Source: Lysobacterales bacterium (lineage in GTDB: Bacteria; Pseudomonadota; Gammaproteobacteria; Xanthomonadales; Ahniellaceae). From it: a stretch of 64,000 nucleotides of DNA. Below the pieces are notes generated by a model. That model had not been told where the DNA came from, did not search any database, and saw only the letters and a program-made list of their open reading frames with translations. Below are positions 56,226 through 64,000 of the stretch, piece after piece. Every line of letters starts with the position of its first letter. Position 1 is the stretch's first letter. The stretch covers positions 62,001 to 126,000 of the forward strand of contig JADKHK010000005.1 of NCBI GenBank assembly GCA_016721845.1, written 5' to 3'. The position numbers and the translations under genes were made by a program.

Positions 56226-58616
56226 ATGCACATGCGCAACTGGGTCGGAACCTTACTGCTGCTGGTCGCGATGACGGCCTGGGCGAAGCGCGAAGCTCCG
56301 CCCGCGGCACCTGCGGCGCAACCGGGCTTCCTTGATGTGCAGGCGGATGCGGCGACGGCGCGGGTCGTGGTCGGCGTGCATGCGCTGGATGCGCCGATGT
56401 TGATGGTCACTGCCCTGCCGGGAGCGCTGGGTTCGAACGACGTCGGCCTGGATCGCAATCAATCGGGCGAGCCGAAGCTGGTCGAGTTCCGACGGCTCGG
56501 CAAGAAGTTGCTGCTCGTGCAGCGGAACATGAAGTTCATCGCCGACAGTGCCGATGGCGACGAAGCGAGGTCGGCGCATGATGCGTTCGCCGAGGCGGTG
56601 CTGTGGTCGGGCGACCTGCTCAATGCCGACGCGGACAAGGGACCATGGCTGGTGGATCTGTCCTCGCTGATCGCGAGCGATCAGCATGGCGTGGCCGATC
56701 GCCTGAGGGGGACGCAGCAGGGCGGGTACACGCTCGACGCCGGGCGCAGCGGCGTGCTCGCCGCGGCCGCAAAGGCCTATCCCGACAATGTCGAGTTCGA
56801 AGCCCTGCTCACCTTTGCCGGCAGCGGCGATGGGGCGTTCGTGCAGCAGGCCGTGGCCGATGCGCGGGCGATCACGTTGCGCCAGCAATTGAGCTTCGTG
56901 CGCCTGCCCGACGACGGCTTCCGCAAGCGTGCCTACCACCCGGCCTCGGGCGGCTGGAGTGTCGGCGGATTCGATTTCGCCCAGCCCTTGAGTCGCGACC
57001 TCGATGTGCGCTGGCAGGCACGCTTCCGCCTGCAGAAGACCGATCCCGCGGCCACTCGCAGTACGGTGGTCAAGCCGATCGTGTTCTACCTCGATCGCGG
57101 CACGCCGGAGCCGGTGCGCGGCGCGCTGCTCGACGGCGCGCGCTGGTGGGCGGACGCATTCGATGCGGCGGGCTTCATCGACGCGTTCAAGGTCGAGGTC
57201 GCGCCGGAAGGCATGGACCTCGCCGACGTGCGCTACAACGCGATCACCTGGACCCATCGCGCGACCCGCGGCTGGTCCTACGGCGGCGGCATCATCGACC
57301 CGCGCAGCGGTGAAATCATCAAGGGTTTCGTGAATCTCGGTTCGCAACGCGTACGCCAGGACCTGCTCATCGCCGAAGGACTGCTCGCCGCGCATGCGCT
57401 TGACGCCGACCCAGCGTTGCGGCAACAGGCGCTGGACATGGCACTGGCGCGGCTGCGCCAGCTTGCGGCGCACGAGGTCGGCCATGCGCTCGGTTTCGCC
57501 CACAACTTCGCGGCGAGTCGTACCGGCAACGGCTCGGTGCTCGACTATCCGCATCCGATCATCACGCTCGATGGCGAAGGCCGCGTCCAGCTCGCGCAAC
57601 CGTATGGCGTCGGCGTCGGGGACTGGGACAAGTTCGTGGTCGCGCACGGTTATGGCGAATTCGCCGCGAACGACGAACTCGCCGCCCTCGCAAAGCTGCG
57701 TCATGACATCGCGGCAAGGGGCTATCGCTATGTCAGCGATGCCGATGCGCGCGCGCCCGGGGATGCGCATCCGGAAGGCTTGCTGTGGGATGTCGGCAGT
57801 GACCCGATCGCGAGTTTCGATCATCTGCTTCAGGTGCGCGCCGCGGCGCTGGCGCGCTTTGCGGAGGGTGCCTTGCCGGGCGATCGCCAGAGCGGCGAAC
57901 TGGAACGCCGCCTGGTGCCGATCCATCTGTTGCATCGCTACCAGACCGAGGCGGTCGCGCGCCTGATCGGCGGCGCCGAGTACGACTATGGCCTGGGCAG
58001 CGATGCGACGCTCGGTGCGCGCGCGGTCGCCGCGACGCGCCAGCATGCGGCCTTGCAGGCGCTGCAGCGCGCCTTGGCGATCGACACGCTGGCCCTGCCG
58101 GCATCGGTGCGCGCGGTGCTGACGCCACCGTCGACCGAATACAGCCGCGGACCCGAATATTTCACGACCCAGACCGGCCCATTGTTCGACGAAGCCGCTG
58201 CGACCAGCGCAGCGACCGCGCTGGTGGTGCAGTTCGCATTCGCACCGCAGCGATTGAATCGATTGGCCTGGCAGCAGTCGCGCGACGCGGCGATGCCGTC
58301 GTTGCGCGATGTGTTCGATGGGTTGGTCGCGCGTTCGTGGCGGGAGTCCGTCGGCGCCGATGCGCTGGTGCGACGCACGCGCAACTGGGTGCTTCTTGAT
58401 GCGGCGCTGAACCTGCTCGCCGAGGGCCAGTTGCATGCCGCCGTCGATGCCGAATGGCGCGGCCTGCTGCGCGCATTCGCGGGCGAACTCGGGGCGATGC
58501 CTGCCGCGAACAGCGATGCCCGCGAAGGCGCGCGCCTGGTCGTGCGCTATCTCGATGCGCCGGAGACCGCGAAACTGCGGCCGCTGCCCACCATTCCGCC
58601 GGGTGCGCCGATCTGA
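56226..58616 (+). CDS. Exported zinc-dependent metalloprotease (DUF4953/DUF5117-like)
   Basis: A 796-residue protein with a leader (residues 4-19, cleavage near AWA). The zinc motif is HEVGHALGFAHN from His416, an HExxHxxGxxH metzincin. The region around it with DYPHP and the N-terminal DUF5117-like beta-rich domain match the zinc-dependent protease family of Bacteroidetes and Xanthomonadales. ATG 56226 has GAGG 7 bases upstream; the alternative at 56232 only drops two residues. Substrate unknown. Confidence 0.88.
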   Translation: MHMRNWVGTLLLLVAMTAWAKREAPPAAPAAQPGFLDVQADAATARVVVGVHALDAPMLMVTALPGALGSNDVGLDRNQSGEPKLVEFRRLGKKLLLVQRNMKFIADSADGDEARSAHDAFAEAVLWSGDLLNADADKGPWLVDLSSLIASDQHGVADRLRGTQQGGYTLDAGRSGVLAAAAKAYPDNVEFEALLTFAGSGDGAFVQQAVADARAITLRQQLSFVRLPDDGFRKRAYHPASGGWSVGGFDFAQPLSRDLDVRWQARFRLQKTDPAATRSTVVKPIVFYLDRGTPEPVRGALLDGARWWADAFDAAGFIDAFKVEVAPEGMDLADVRYNAITWTHRATRGWSYGGGIIDPRSGEIIKGFVNLGSQRVRQDLLIAEGLLAAHALDADPALRQQALDMALARLRQLAAHEVGHALGFAHNFAASRTGNGSVLDYPHPIITLDGEGRVQLAQPYGVGVGDWDKFVVAHGYGEFAANDELAALAKLRHDIAARGYRYVSDADARAPGDAHPEGLLWDVGSDPIASFDHLLQVRAAALARFAEGALPGDRQSGELERRLVPIHLLHRYQTEAVARLIGGAEYDYGLGSDATLGARAVAATRQHAALQALQRALAIDTLALPASVRAVLTPPSTEYSRGPEYFTTQTGPLFDEAAATSAATALVVQFAFAPQRLNRLAWQQSRDAAMPSLRDVFDGLVARSWRESVGADALVRRTRNWVLLDAALNLLAEGQLHAAVDAEWRGLLRAFAGELGAMPAANSDAREGARLVVRYLDAPETAKLRPLPTIPPGAPI

Positions 58617-58708
58617 GGCCAACCTTCCCTTGAATCGTCCGGCGCGGACACGCAGTCTATGCGGCATGCCTCGCGCCGCTGCGCGACCGACCGTCGACGA
58701 GAAATGCC

Positions 58709-60175
58709 ATGAAACGAATGTTCCTGCACGCGCCGCTGCTGGCCAGCGTCGCGCTGCTGCAAGCCTGTGCCAGCCTGCCGCGTGATCGCGGTGCCGCCGA
58801 GGTCGATGACATCGTTGCCCGTCATGTAGGAGCGAGCCCCGGCTCGCGATTCTTGTCTTCCGCGGCCGATGAATCAGGGCCAGAGCATCGCGGGGCGGAG
58901 CCCGCTCCCACAACAGCAATGACGGAGGCGGACCTGGTCGCCTATGCCCTGAAGCATCATCCCGATTTCGTGCGGCTGTACGCCGAACTGGGCGTGGCCA
59001 GCGTCGCGCGATTCGATGCCGTCCGACTCGCCAATCCCGGCATCGGCTACCGCGACCTCGATGTCGAGGAAGCCGGTGCACTGAATGTGTTGACCTGGTC
59101 CGTGCATGTACCGCTGGCCGAATGGTTGCTGTCGCCGGCACGCGCGCGGATCGGCCGCGACCACTGGCAGGCGGCGGTGCATCGGGTTGCAGCCCCGGTC
59201 GGCGAACGTGTGCTCGACGTGCGCGCCGCGCGCATCCGCGTCGCCGAGGCCGAGCGTGCCTTGAAGATCGCCGAGGCCGAGGCCGATGTCGCCGATGCCG
59301 CGCGTGCGCTGGCGCGGCGCATGTACGAGGCCGGCACGATCGCGTTCAAGCAACTGGCAGCCGAACGCGCGGCGGCGGCCGATGCCGCGCTGGAGACCGT
59401 CGAGGCACGCGCGACGCGCGACGCCGCGCGTCTGGCGCTGGCGGCCGCGATCGGTTGGCCGGATGTGGCGAGCATGCCCGCCATCGACACGCGCCTGGAT
59501 CTGCCCGGTGGCGACGATGCTGCGCGCGATGCGCTGGTCGAACGCGCCCTGCGCGAACACCCCGACATCATCGCCGCACGTCACGAAGAACAGGCGATGC
59601 TGCGCGCCGCGCGCATCGCGAAGCGGGCCTGGTGGCTACTCGATCTCGATGGCGAATACGAACGCGAACGTGGCGACAGCGGCGTGATTGAACGCGGCCC
59701 CGGCTTCTCGTTGTCGCTGCCGCTGTTCCGCCAAGGCCAGGACACCCGCCTGGCAGCGCGGGCGCTGGAAGAACGCGCCCAGGCCGATCGTGCCGAGCGC
59801 GAACTGCAGCTGCGCTACGAAATCGATGCTGCGTTGGCCGAACGCCGTGCCGCGCGCGAACGCATCGCCTTGCTGCGCGAGGAAGTGCTGCCGGCGCACG
59901 AGAATCTGGTGCGCGAACACCAGCGCGAATACGACTACATGCTGGCCGGGGCGTTCGAGCTGATCGAAGCGCGGCGCGACCAGTACCGCGCCTATCGCGA
60001 CTATCTCGCCGCCGTCGCCGAGCACCTGCTCGCCGGCATCGATCTGTCGCGCGCCGTCGGGACCGATCTCGGTGCCGCTGTGGGCGATGCCTTGCCTGAT
60101 CCCGACCTGCCGGGCGCCGCGCCCGCAAGCGACGCGGTCGATCATTCCTCGCACACCCATGGAGACACGCCATGA
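58709..60175 (+). CDS. TolC-family outer-membrane efflux protein (copper type)
   Basis: A 488-residue outer-membrane factor with a lipobox (LQAC, Cys20) and two helical TolC repeats (about 70-250 and 260-450). Residues 39-68 are encoded by an inserted pair of REP hairpins that keeps the frame open. The C-terminal tail is His-rich (DHSSHTHGD), suggesting metal binding. The stop overlaps the multicopper oxidase start (ATGA), so it is probably part of copper export or resistance. The pump partner is not present here. Confidence 0.87.
   Translation: MKRMFLHAPLLASVALLQACASLPRDRGAAEVDDIVARHVGASPGSRFLSSAADESGPEHRGAEPAPTTAMTEADLVAYALKHHPDFVRLYAELGVASVARFDAVRLANPGIGYRDLDVEEAGALNVLTWSVHVPLAEWLLSPARARIGRDHWQAAVHRVAAPVGERVLDVRAARIRVAEAERALKIAEAEADVADAARALARRMYEAGTIAFKQLAAERAAAADAALETVEARATRDAARLALAAAIGWPDVASMPAIDTRLDLPGGDDAARDALVERALREHPDIIAARHEEQAMLRAARIAKRAWWLLDLDGEYERERGDSGVIERGPGFSLSLPLFRQGQDTRLAARALEERAQADRAERELQLRYEIDAALAERRAARERIALLREEVLPAHENLVREHQREYDYMLAGAFELIEARRDQYRAYRDYLAAVAEHLLAGIDLSRAVGTDLGAAVGDALPDPDLPGAAPASDAVDHSSHTHGDTP
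58825..58912. repeat. Inverted REP (BIME-like) pair inside the TolC gene
   Basis: Two REP-type hairpins, TGTAGGAGCGAGCCCC... at 58825-58849 and its inverted relative (TGTGGGAGCGGGCTCC... on the other strand) at 58888-58912, face each other. The element is like the REP/RAYT-type repeats of Xanthomonadales and Pseudomonas. It sits inside a coding region but leaves the frame open. Confidence 0.78.
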
Positions 60176-61452
60176 CCCTGTCCCGACGCGACTGGTTGAT
60201 GGGCGCGGGCGCACTCGCCGCCGGCACGCTCGTCAGCACGCCTGAAGCCCTGCGCGCCGCCGAAGCGGCCGCGATGCAACCCGCACGCAGTGGCCGCATC
60301 CACACGCCGAACGGCTGGACCCTGCCGCACCGCATGAACAACGGCGTCAAGGAATTCCATCTCGTCGCCGAAGCGATCGAGCACGAGTTCGCACCGGGCA
60401 CGAAGGCGAAGCTGTGGGGCTACAACGGCAGCACGCTCGGCCCGACGATCGAAGCGGTGGAAGGTGACCGCGTGCGCATCTTCGTGACCAACCGCCTGCC
60501 CGAGCACACCTCGATCCACTGGCACGGCCTGCTGCTGCCCTGTGGCATGGACGGCGTCAGCGGCTTGACCCAGCCGTCGATCCAGCCCGGCGAAACCTAC
60601 GCCTACGAGTTCACGCTGCGCCAGCACGGCACGCATCTGTATCACCCGCATGCCGACGAGATGGTGCAGCTCGCGCTCGGCATGATGGGTTTCTTCATCA
60701 TCCATCCGCGCGGCGCCGCCCAGGTCGATCGCGACTTCGCGGTGCTGCTGCACCAGTTCGCGCTGCATCCGGGCACCACGCGTCCGGATCCGAACGTGAT
60801 GCTCGATGCCTCGCAGTGGACGATGAACAGCAAAGTCTTCCCGGCCATCGAGCCGCTGATCTGCGCGGCGGGCGAACGCGTGCGCATCCGCGTCGCCAAC
60901 CTGTCGATGTGGAACCACCCGATCCACCTGCACGGCCACCAGTTCGAAGTCACCGGTTCGGATGGCGGGCGTTGGCCGAAGACGCTGTGGCGGCGCGAGG
61001 TCACCGAAATTGTCGGCGTCGGCCAATGTCGCGATATCGAGTTCGATGCGGTCGAAGGCGACTGGGCCTTCCACTGCCACATGAGCCATCACACGATGGG
61101 GCCGATGGGCCACGACGTGCCGAATACGCTCGGCGTTGATCAAAAGGGTGTCGAGGAGCGCATCCGCGAACATCTGCCGGGCTACATGGCGATGGGTGAG
61201 TCCGGCATGGCCGAACACCAGATGCACACCGACATGGGCCACATGCAGGGGCCGTACAACACGCTGCCGATGATGATGGGCAAGGGCCCGTTCGGGCGTC
61301 TCGAAATGGGCGGCATGTTCAACGTCGTGAAGGTGCGCAAGGGCATTGCGACCAACGACTTCCGCGATCCGGGCTGGTTCGACCACCCGAAGCACACGGT
61401 CGCCGCAAAGGTCAGCAGCGACCCGGATTTCGGCAGTCCGGTGCGGCGTTGA
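60172..61452 (+). CDS. Multicopper oxidase, Tat-exported
   Basis: A 426-residue copper oxidase with a twin-arginine leader (SRRDWLMGAGALAAG). Copper ligand motifs HWHG, YHPHAD, HPIHLHGH and HCHMSHHTMGPM (T1 His/Cys/Met) are all present, so type 1, 2 and 3 sites should form. Probably oxidises Cu(I) in the periplasm and, with the preceding TolC, protects against copper. A Met/His-rich segment (residues 340-380) before the C-terminus fits copper binding. Overlaps the TolC stop. Confidence 0.93.
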   Translation: MTLSRRDWLMGAGALAAGTLVSTPEALRAAEAAAMQPARSGRIHTPNGWTLPHRMNNGVKEFHLVAEAIEHEFAPGTKAKLWGYNGSTLGPTIEAVEGDRVRIFVTNRLPEHTSIHWHGLLLPCGMDGVSGLTQPSIQPGETYAYEFTLRQHGTHLYHPHADEMVQLALGMMGFFIIHPRGAAQVDRDFAVLLHQFALHPGTTRPDPNVMLDASQWTMNSKVFPAIEPLICAAGERVRIRVANLSMWNHPIHLHGHQFEVTGSDGGRWPKTLWRREVTEIVGVGQCRDIEFDAVEGDWAFHCHMSHHTMGPMGHDVPNTLGVDQKGVEERIREHLPGYMAMGESGMAEHQMHTDMGHMQGPYNTLPMMMGKGPFGRLEMGGMFNVVKVRKGIATNDFRDPGWFDHPKHTVAAKVSSDPDFGSPVRR

Positions 61453-61461
61453 CCCTGCGGA

Positions 61462-61491
61462 TGTAGGTGCGCCGCACGCGGCGCTCCTACG
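61462..61491. repeat. Single REP-like hairpin between convergent genes
   Basis: TGTAGGTGCGCCGC then ACGC then a GGCGCTCCTAC arm: an imperfect inverted repeat with one mismatch pair, carrying the TGTAGG-type head seen in the REP pair inside the TolC gene. It lies in the 46-base gap after the oxidase and could act as a bidirectional terminator. Confidence 0.6.
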
Positions 61492-61498
61492 CCGGGTT

Positions 61499-64000
61499 CT
61501 ATTCGAAGCCGTTGCGATAGACCGGGTCACCGCCGCTGTCGTTGTCGGTGATCGTGCCGACCGCCTGACCGTCGCCGATGGTCGACGAACTGGTGGCGCT
61601 GAGCGTCACCGCGAACTGTTCGTCGAATTCGTCGATCAGTTCGCCGACGATCGGGATGTTGAGGGTGCCCGTGGTGGCGCCGGCGGCGATGGTCGCGCTG
61701 CCGCCGGTGCCGATGTAGTCGGTGATTGCGGTCGCATCAAGCGGCGCGGTGGCGTAATTCACGATGACGTCAGCGCCGACGCTGTTGGCGATCGAGATCG
61801 TGAAGGCCATGTTCGCGAGTCCGACATCGCCCTCGGTCAACGAGGCATCCGCGATCGAGACAGCCGGGCCGTTATCGTCATTGCCGATGGTGCCGGTCGC
61901 GCTGGCGTCGATGATCGAATAGCCGGCGGTCGGGTTGGTCAGGTTCACCGAGAGGGTTTCATCGGCCTCGAAGGTCGTGTCGCCGATTCGGCTGACATCG
62001 AAGTCGATGCTGCTGACGCCGGTCGTGAAGGTCAGCGCCAGCGATCGCGACTGGTAGTCGCTGTTGGCGAGCGTCGCGGTACCGTCGGCGGTGCTGGCAG
62101 TCACCGTGATCGATGGCTGGCTCGGGTTCGACAGCGTGACCACGAAGCGGGTCGGATTGACGCCGTTTTCGGGCTGGATCGGCGCATCGGCGATGCTGAT
62201 CGTCGGGGTCGGATCGTTGTCGTTGATGCTGCCGGTGCCGCTGCTGTCGCCAATCGTGGCGTTCGCCGCAGCACTCAGGTTCAGCGCAAAAGTCTCGGCC
62301 GCGCCGGGCTCATCGAGATTGTCGTCGGTGGTGTTCACCACGACGTTCTGGGTCAGCGCACTGCCGGCGGTGAAGGTCAGGGTCGCCGCGCTCAAGCTGG
62401 TGAAGTCGCCCGAGGTCGCGGTGCCATTGGCGGTGGCGCGCGAGACGGTGACGGTGCGGCTGTTCGGGTTCGACAGGGTCACGACGAAGGTGATCGGGCT
62501 GCCCTCGCTGACTGCGGCCGGATCATTCACGGTGATCGTGGTGGTGTCGTCGTCGGTGATGGTGCCGGTGGCCTGCGCGTCGCTGATCGTGTAGCCGGCG
62601 GAAGGCGAGGTGAGGTTCACGACGAAGGTCTCGTCGAGCTCGTCGATGTTGTCGTTGTTGACGGTGACGTTGAGCGTGGCCGTCGTCGAACCGTCCGCGA
62701 AGTTGACGGTCTGGCTGGCGACATTGGTGTAGTCCGTGCCGCCACCGGTCGCCGTGCCCGCGGCCGTGGTCGCGACGACACTGGCGGCACCCGAGCTGTT
62801 CGAACGCGTCAACGTGAAATTCATCGGCGACGTCGCCTCGCCCAAGGTCCGGTCCGCGATCGAGATCGTTCCGCCCGAACCGGTGGTGAAGCAGCCCTGA
62901 TTGACGTTGAGCGTGATGAATGGCGAAAGGTAGGTCACATGAGCGGTGGCGAATACCGCCGAGTTGCTGCAGCCGCCCAGCAAGTGGCAATAGCTCATGA
63001 TGGTGCCGCGAACACCGGTGACGCCATTGATGGTCTGTGATGACGGGCAGGCAGTCGCGCCGCCATAGCAGCCAAATGGCGCCGGGCCCGCTTCGCCGTT
63101 GTAACAAGTGTCGATGGTGTTGGTTGTCGCTGCCGGATTGCCGTCACCCGTGACGGCATCGCTGCAGTGCGTGTGATTCGCGCCGAAGTTGTGGCCGAGT
63201 TCGTGTCCAATGAACTTCGCATCATTGGGAGTTGCACTGGTGGTATTGGTCTGCGTCTGGTTGACGCTGTAGTGGCCGAATGTGCAAGTCCCGTCAGTGC
63301 AGCCACCGAACGTCTGTCCTTTGGCATTGCAGTAGTTCCGGTTGTCGAGCACCCAGGCGATTCCGGAGAAGCAGCCGGTGCAGTCGAGTTTTCCCGACAT
63401 TTGGGCAGCGAAAGCGCGGTTGAGGGCTGCGTTGTTGGCTGCCCATACCTCGCCGAACTCGTCCAGCTGATCATTGATGTCCGTTCCATCGGAAGGGAAC
63501 GGGTCGCTGCCGGTGCGCCAGAACACGTCGCCCACAAGCAAGGTCACGTCGAGATCGCGTTCGTAGATGGCGTTCAATTGGGTGAACAACGAGGTCAGCC
63601 AGTTCGTCGCATTCGTCGTGTTGTTCGCAAATCGTTCGCTCATGAACTCGATGTCGGAATCAATTGCGACTCGAGCCGAACGCGATGCGGCGAGCAGGAT
63701 CTTGTCGGCCGGATCGGCTTCAGCAAATGCGGAGTCGACGTCGGCTTGCGACGGAAGTTGCATGCGCGACGCAGCCAGATCGTTGAAACAGGAACCCGCA
63801 AATTTCTGGCCATCAGCCTCAGGCTCGGACGCATCCTTGGCACCGATCTGCATGACACCGTTGCGTGTATTGCCTTCGATGGCAATCAAGCGCCCGTTGT
63901 CGGCAATGCTGCCACCCTCGATGCGGCCACCATCCGCGGAAATGACGAGTCCCAGGTAGGGGGCGGCGGTCTCGGAGTCGTCCGCAATGAACGACCGCAT
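61499..64000 (-). CDS. Secreted reprolysin-type metalloprotease with Calx-beta repeats and C-terminal GFE motif (5' end outside window)
   Basis: The coding frame runs off the right edge; 833 residues are visible and no leader is seen, so the true start is outside. The N-terminal visible part is an M12B-like zinc protease with HELGHNFGANHTH (about 63168-63206) and a following Cys-rich region (CYNGE, CYGGATAC, GTIMSYCH as Met-turn). Four Calx-beta domains follow (about 62875-61540), each ending in a DDD/NDND calcium-type loop. The chain ends in YRNGFE (61502-61519). Likely a secreted calcium-dependent protease. Confidence 0.87.
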   Translation of the reverse strand: MRSFIADDSETAAPYLGLVISADGGRIEGGSIADNGRLIAIEGNTRNGVMQIGAKDASEPEADGQKFAGSCFNDLAASRMQLPSQADVDSAFAEADPADKILLAASRSARVAIDSDIEFMSERFANNTTNATNWLTSLFTQLNAIYERDLDVTLLVGDVFWRTGSDPFPSDGTDINDQLDEFGEVWAANNAALNRAFAAQMSGKLDCTGCFSGIAWVLDNRNYCNAKGQTFGGCTDGTCTFGHYSVNQTQTNTTSATPNDAKFIGHELGHNFGANHTHCSDAVTGDGNPAATTNTIDTCYNGEAGPAPFGCYGGATACPSSQTINGVTGVRGTIMSYCHLLGGCSNSAVFATAHVTYLSPFITLNVNQGCFTTGSGGTISIADRTLGEATSPMNFTLTRSNSSGAASVVATTAAGTATGGGTDYTNVASQTVNFADGSTTATLNVTVNNDNIDELDETFVVNLTSPSAGYTISDAQATGTITDDDTTTITVNDPAAVSEGSPITFVVTLSNPNSRTVTVSRATANGTATSGDFTSLSAATLTFTAGSALTQNVVVNTTDDNLDEPGAAETFALNLSAAANATIGDSSGTGSINDNDPTPTISIADAPIQPENGVNPTRFVVTLSNPSQPSITVTASTADGTATLANSDYQSRSLALTFTTGVSSIDFDVSRIGDTTFEADETLSVNLTNPTAGYSIIDASATGTIGNDDNGPAVSIADASLTEGDVGLANMAFTISIANSVGADVIVNYATAPLDATAITDYIGTGGSATIAAGATTGTLNIPIVGELIDEFDEQFAVTLSATSSSTIGDGQAVGTITDNDSGGDPVYRNGFE

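Noticed and set aside
58825..58912. Repeat pair as start of a CRISPR array or IS end
   Set aside because: Only two inverted copies, no regular direct repeats or spacers, no transposase nearby; REP-type hairpins fit better.
53772..59141. Two minus-strand frames of over 800 codons opposite maeB and the metalloprotease
   Set aside because: Shadow frames: low-complexity Arg/Gln/Asp-rich composition, no motif, and the opposite strand holds well-recognised enzymes.

Overview
The window is a dense, high-GC (roughly two thirds G+C) chromosomal stretch with very short intergenic gaps and many ATGA/GTGA/TTGA stop-start overlaps. Protein style (UbiJ-UbiB, RluE, TruC, MaeB, TesA-YbbA-YbbP, AlaA, RsgA, fused indolepyruvate oxidoreductase, BlaI/M56 pairs, many secreted repeat proteins, GTAGGAGCG-type REP hairpins) points to a gammaproteobacterium of the Lysobacterales/Xanthomonadales type (Dokdonella/Rhodanobacteraceae-like). 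That placement is inference from gene content only. No tRNA, rRNA, CRISPR array, insertion sequence or prophage was seen, and no stretch over 300 bases lacks a gene.

Layout. 1-8.7 kb: start of a SWIM/SNF2 helicase (minus strand), folE-recQ, a secreted beta-propeller-like protein, an S15/CocE hydrolase, a secreted Ig/DUF4215 protein and a YchJ-like protein. 8.7-14.5 kb: a BlaI repressor with its own palindromic operator, an M56 (BlaR1-like) membrane peptidase carrying seven exact 34-residue SDYE repeats, then a coupled trio of UbiA prenyltransferase, exported alpha/alpha-toroid protein and polytopic membrane protein. 14.5-25.6 kb: secreted DUF11 protein, Fic AMP-transferase with an AT-rich palindrome at its start, indolepyruvate:ferredoxin oxidoreductase, a CE1-esterase/GH18-chitinase fusion, and a carboxypeptidase-regulatory-domain protein. 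25.8-38.2 kb: orphan ParA, ybbA-ybbP diverging from tesA, a beta-helix exoprotein, AraC/GyrI regulator, EEP-family protein, lipoprotein methyltransferase, RluE, and a GAF-kinase/NarL-type two-component pair.

38.2-53.8 kb: the coupled chain ubiJ-ubiB-glycosyltransferase-truC (ubiquinone accessory genes plus RNA modification), alaA with a GDSL hydrolase, a tiny 42-residue gene leading into an RND adaptor lipoprotein, rsgA, a QEGLA/DUF1704 protein, a GAF-GGDEF-EAL protein, and threonine aldolase coupled to an animal-type beta-1,4-galactosyltransferase-like enzyme. 53.8-64 kb: maeB, a zinc metalloprotease, a TolC-multicopper oxidase copper pair interrupted in frame by a REP pair, and the C-terminal part of a reprolysin/Calx-beta exoprotease running off the right edge.

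The most striking signal is a short motif, (F/Y)-x-(D/N/S)-(G/S)-(F/M)-E, that recurs in seven otherwise unrelated secreted proteins here: at or very near the C-terminus in five, at the junction between two catalytic domains in one, and just after the signal peptide in one. I know of no named sorting tag with this sequence. It is the best candidate for an undescribed system in the window, followed by the SDYE-repeat sensor peptidase and its neighbouring prenyl/toroid/membrane cassette.
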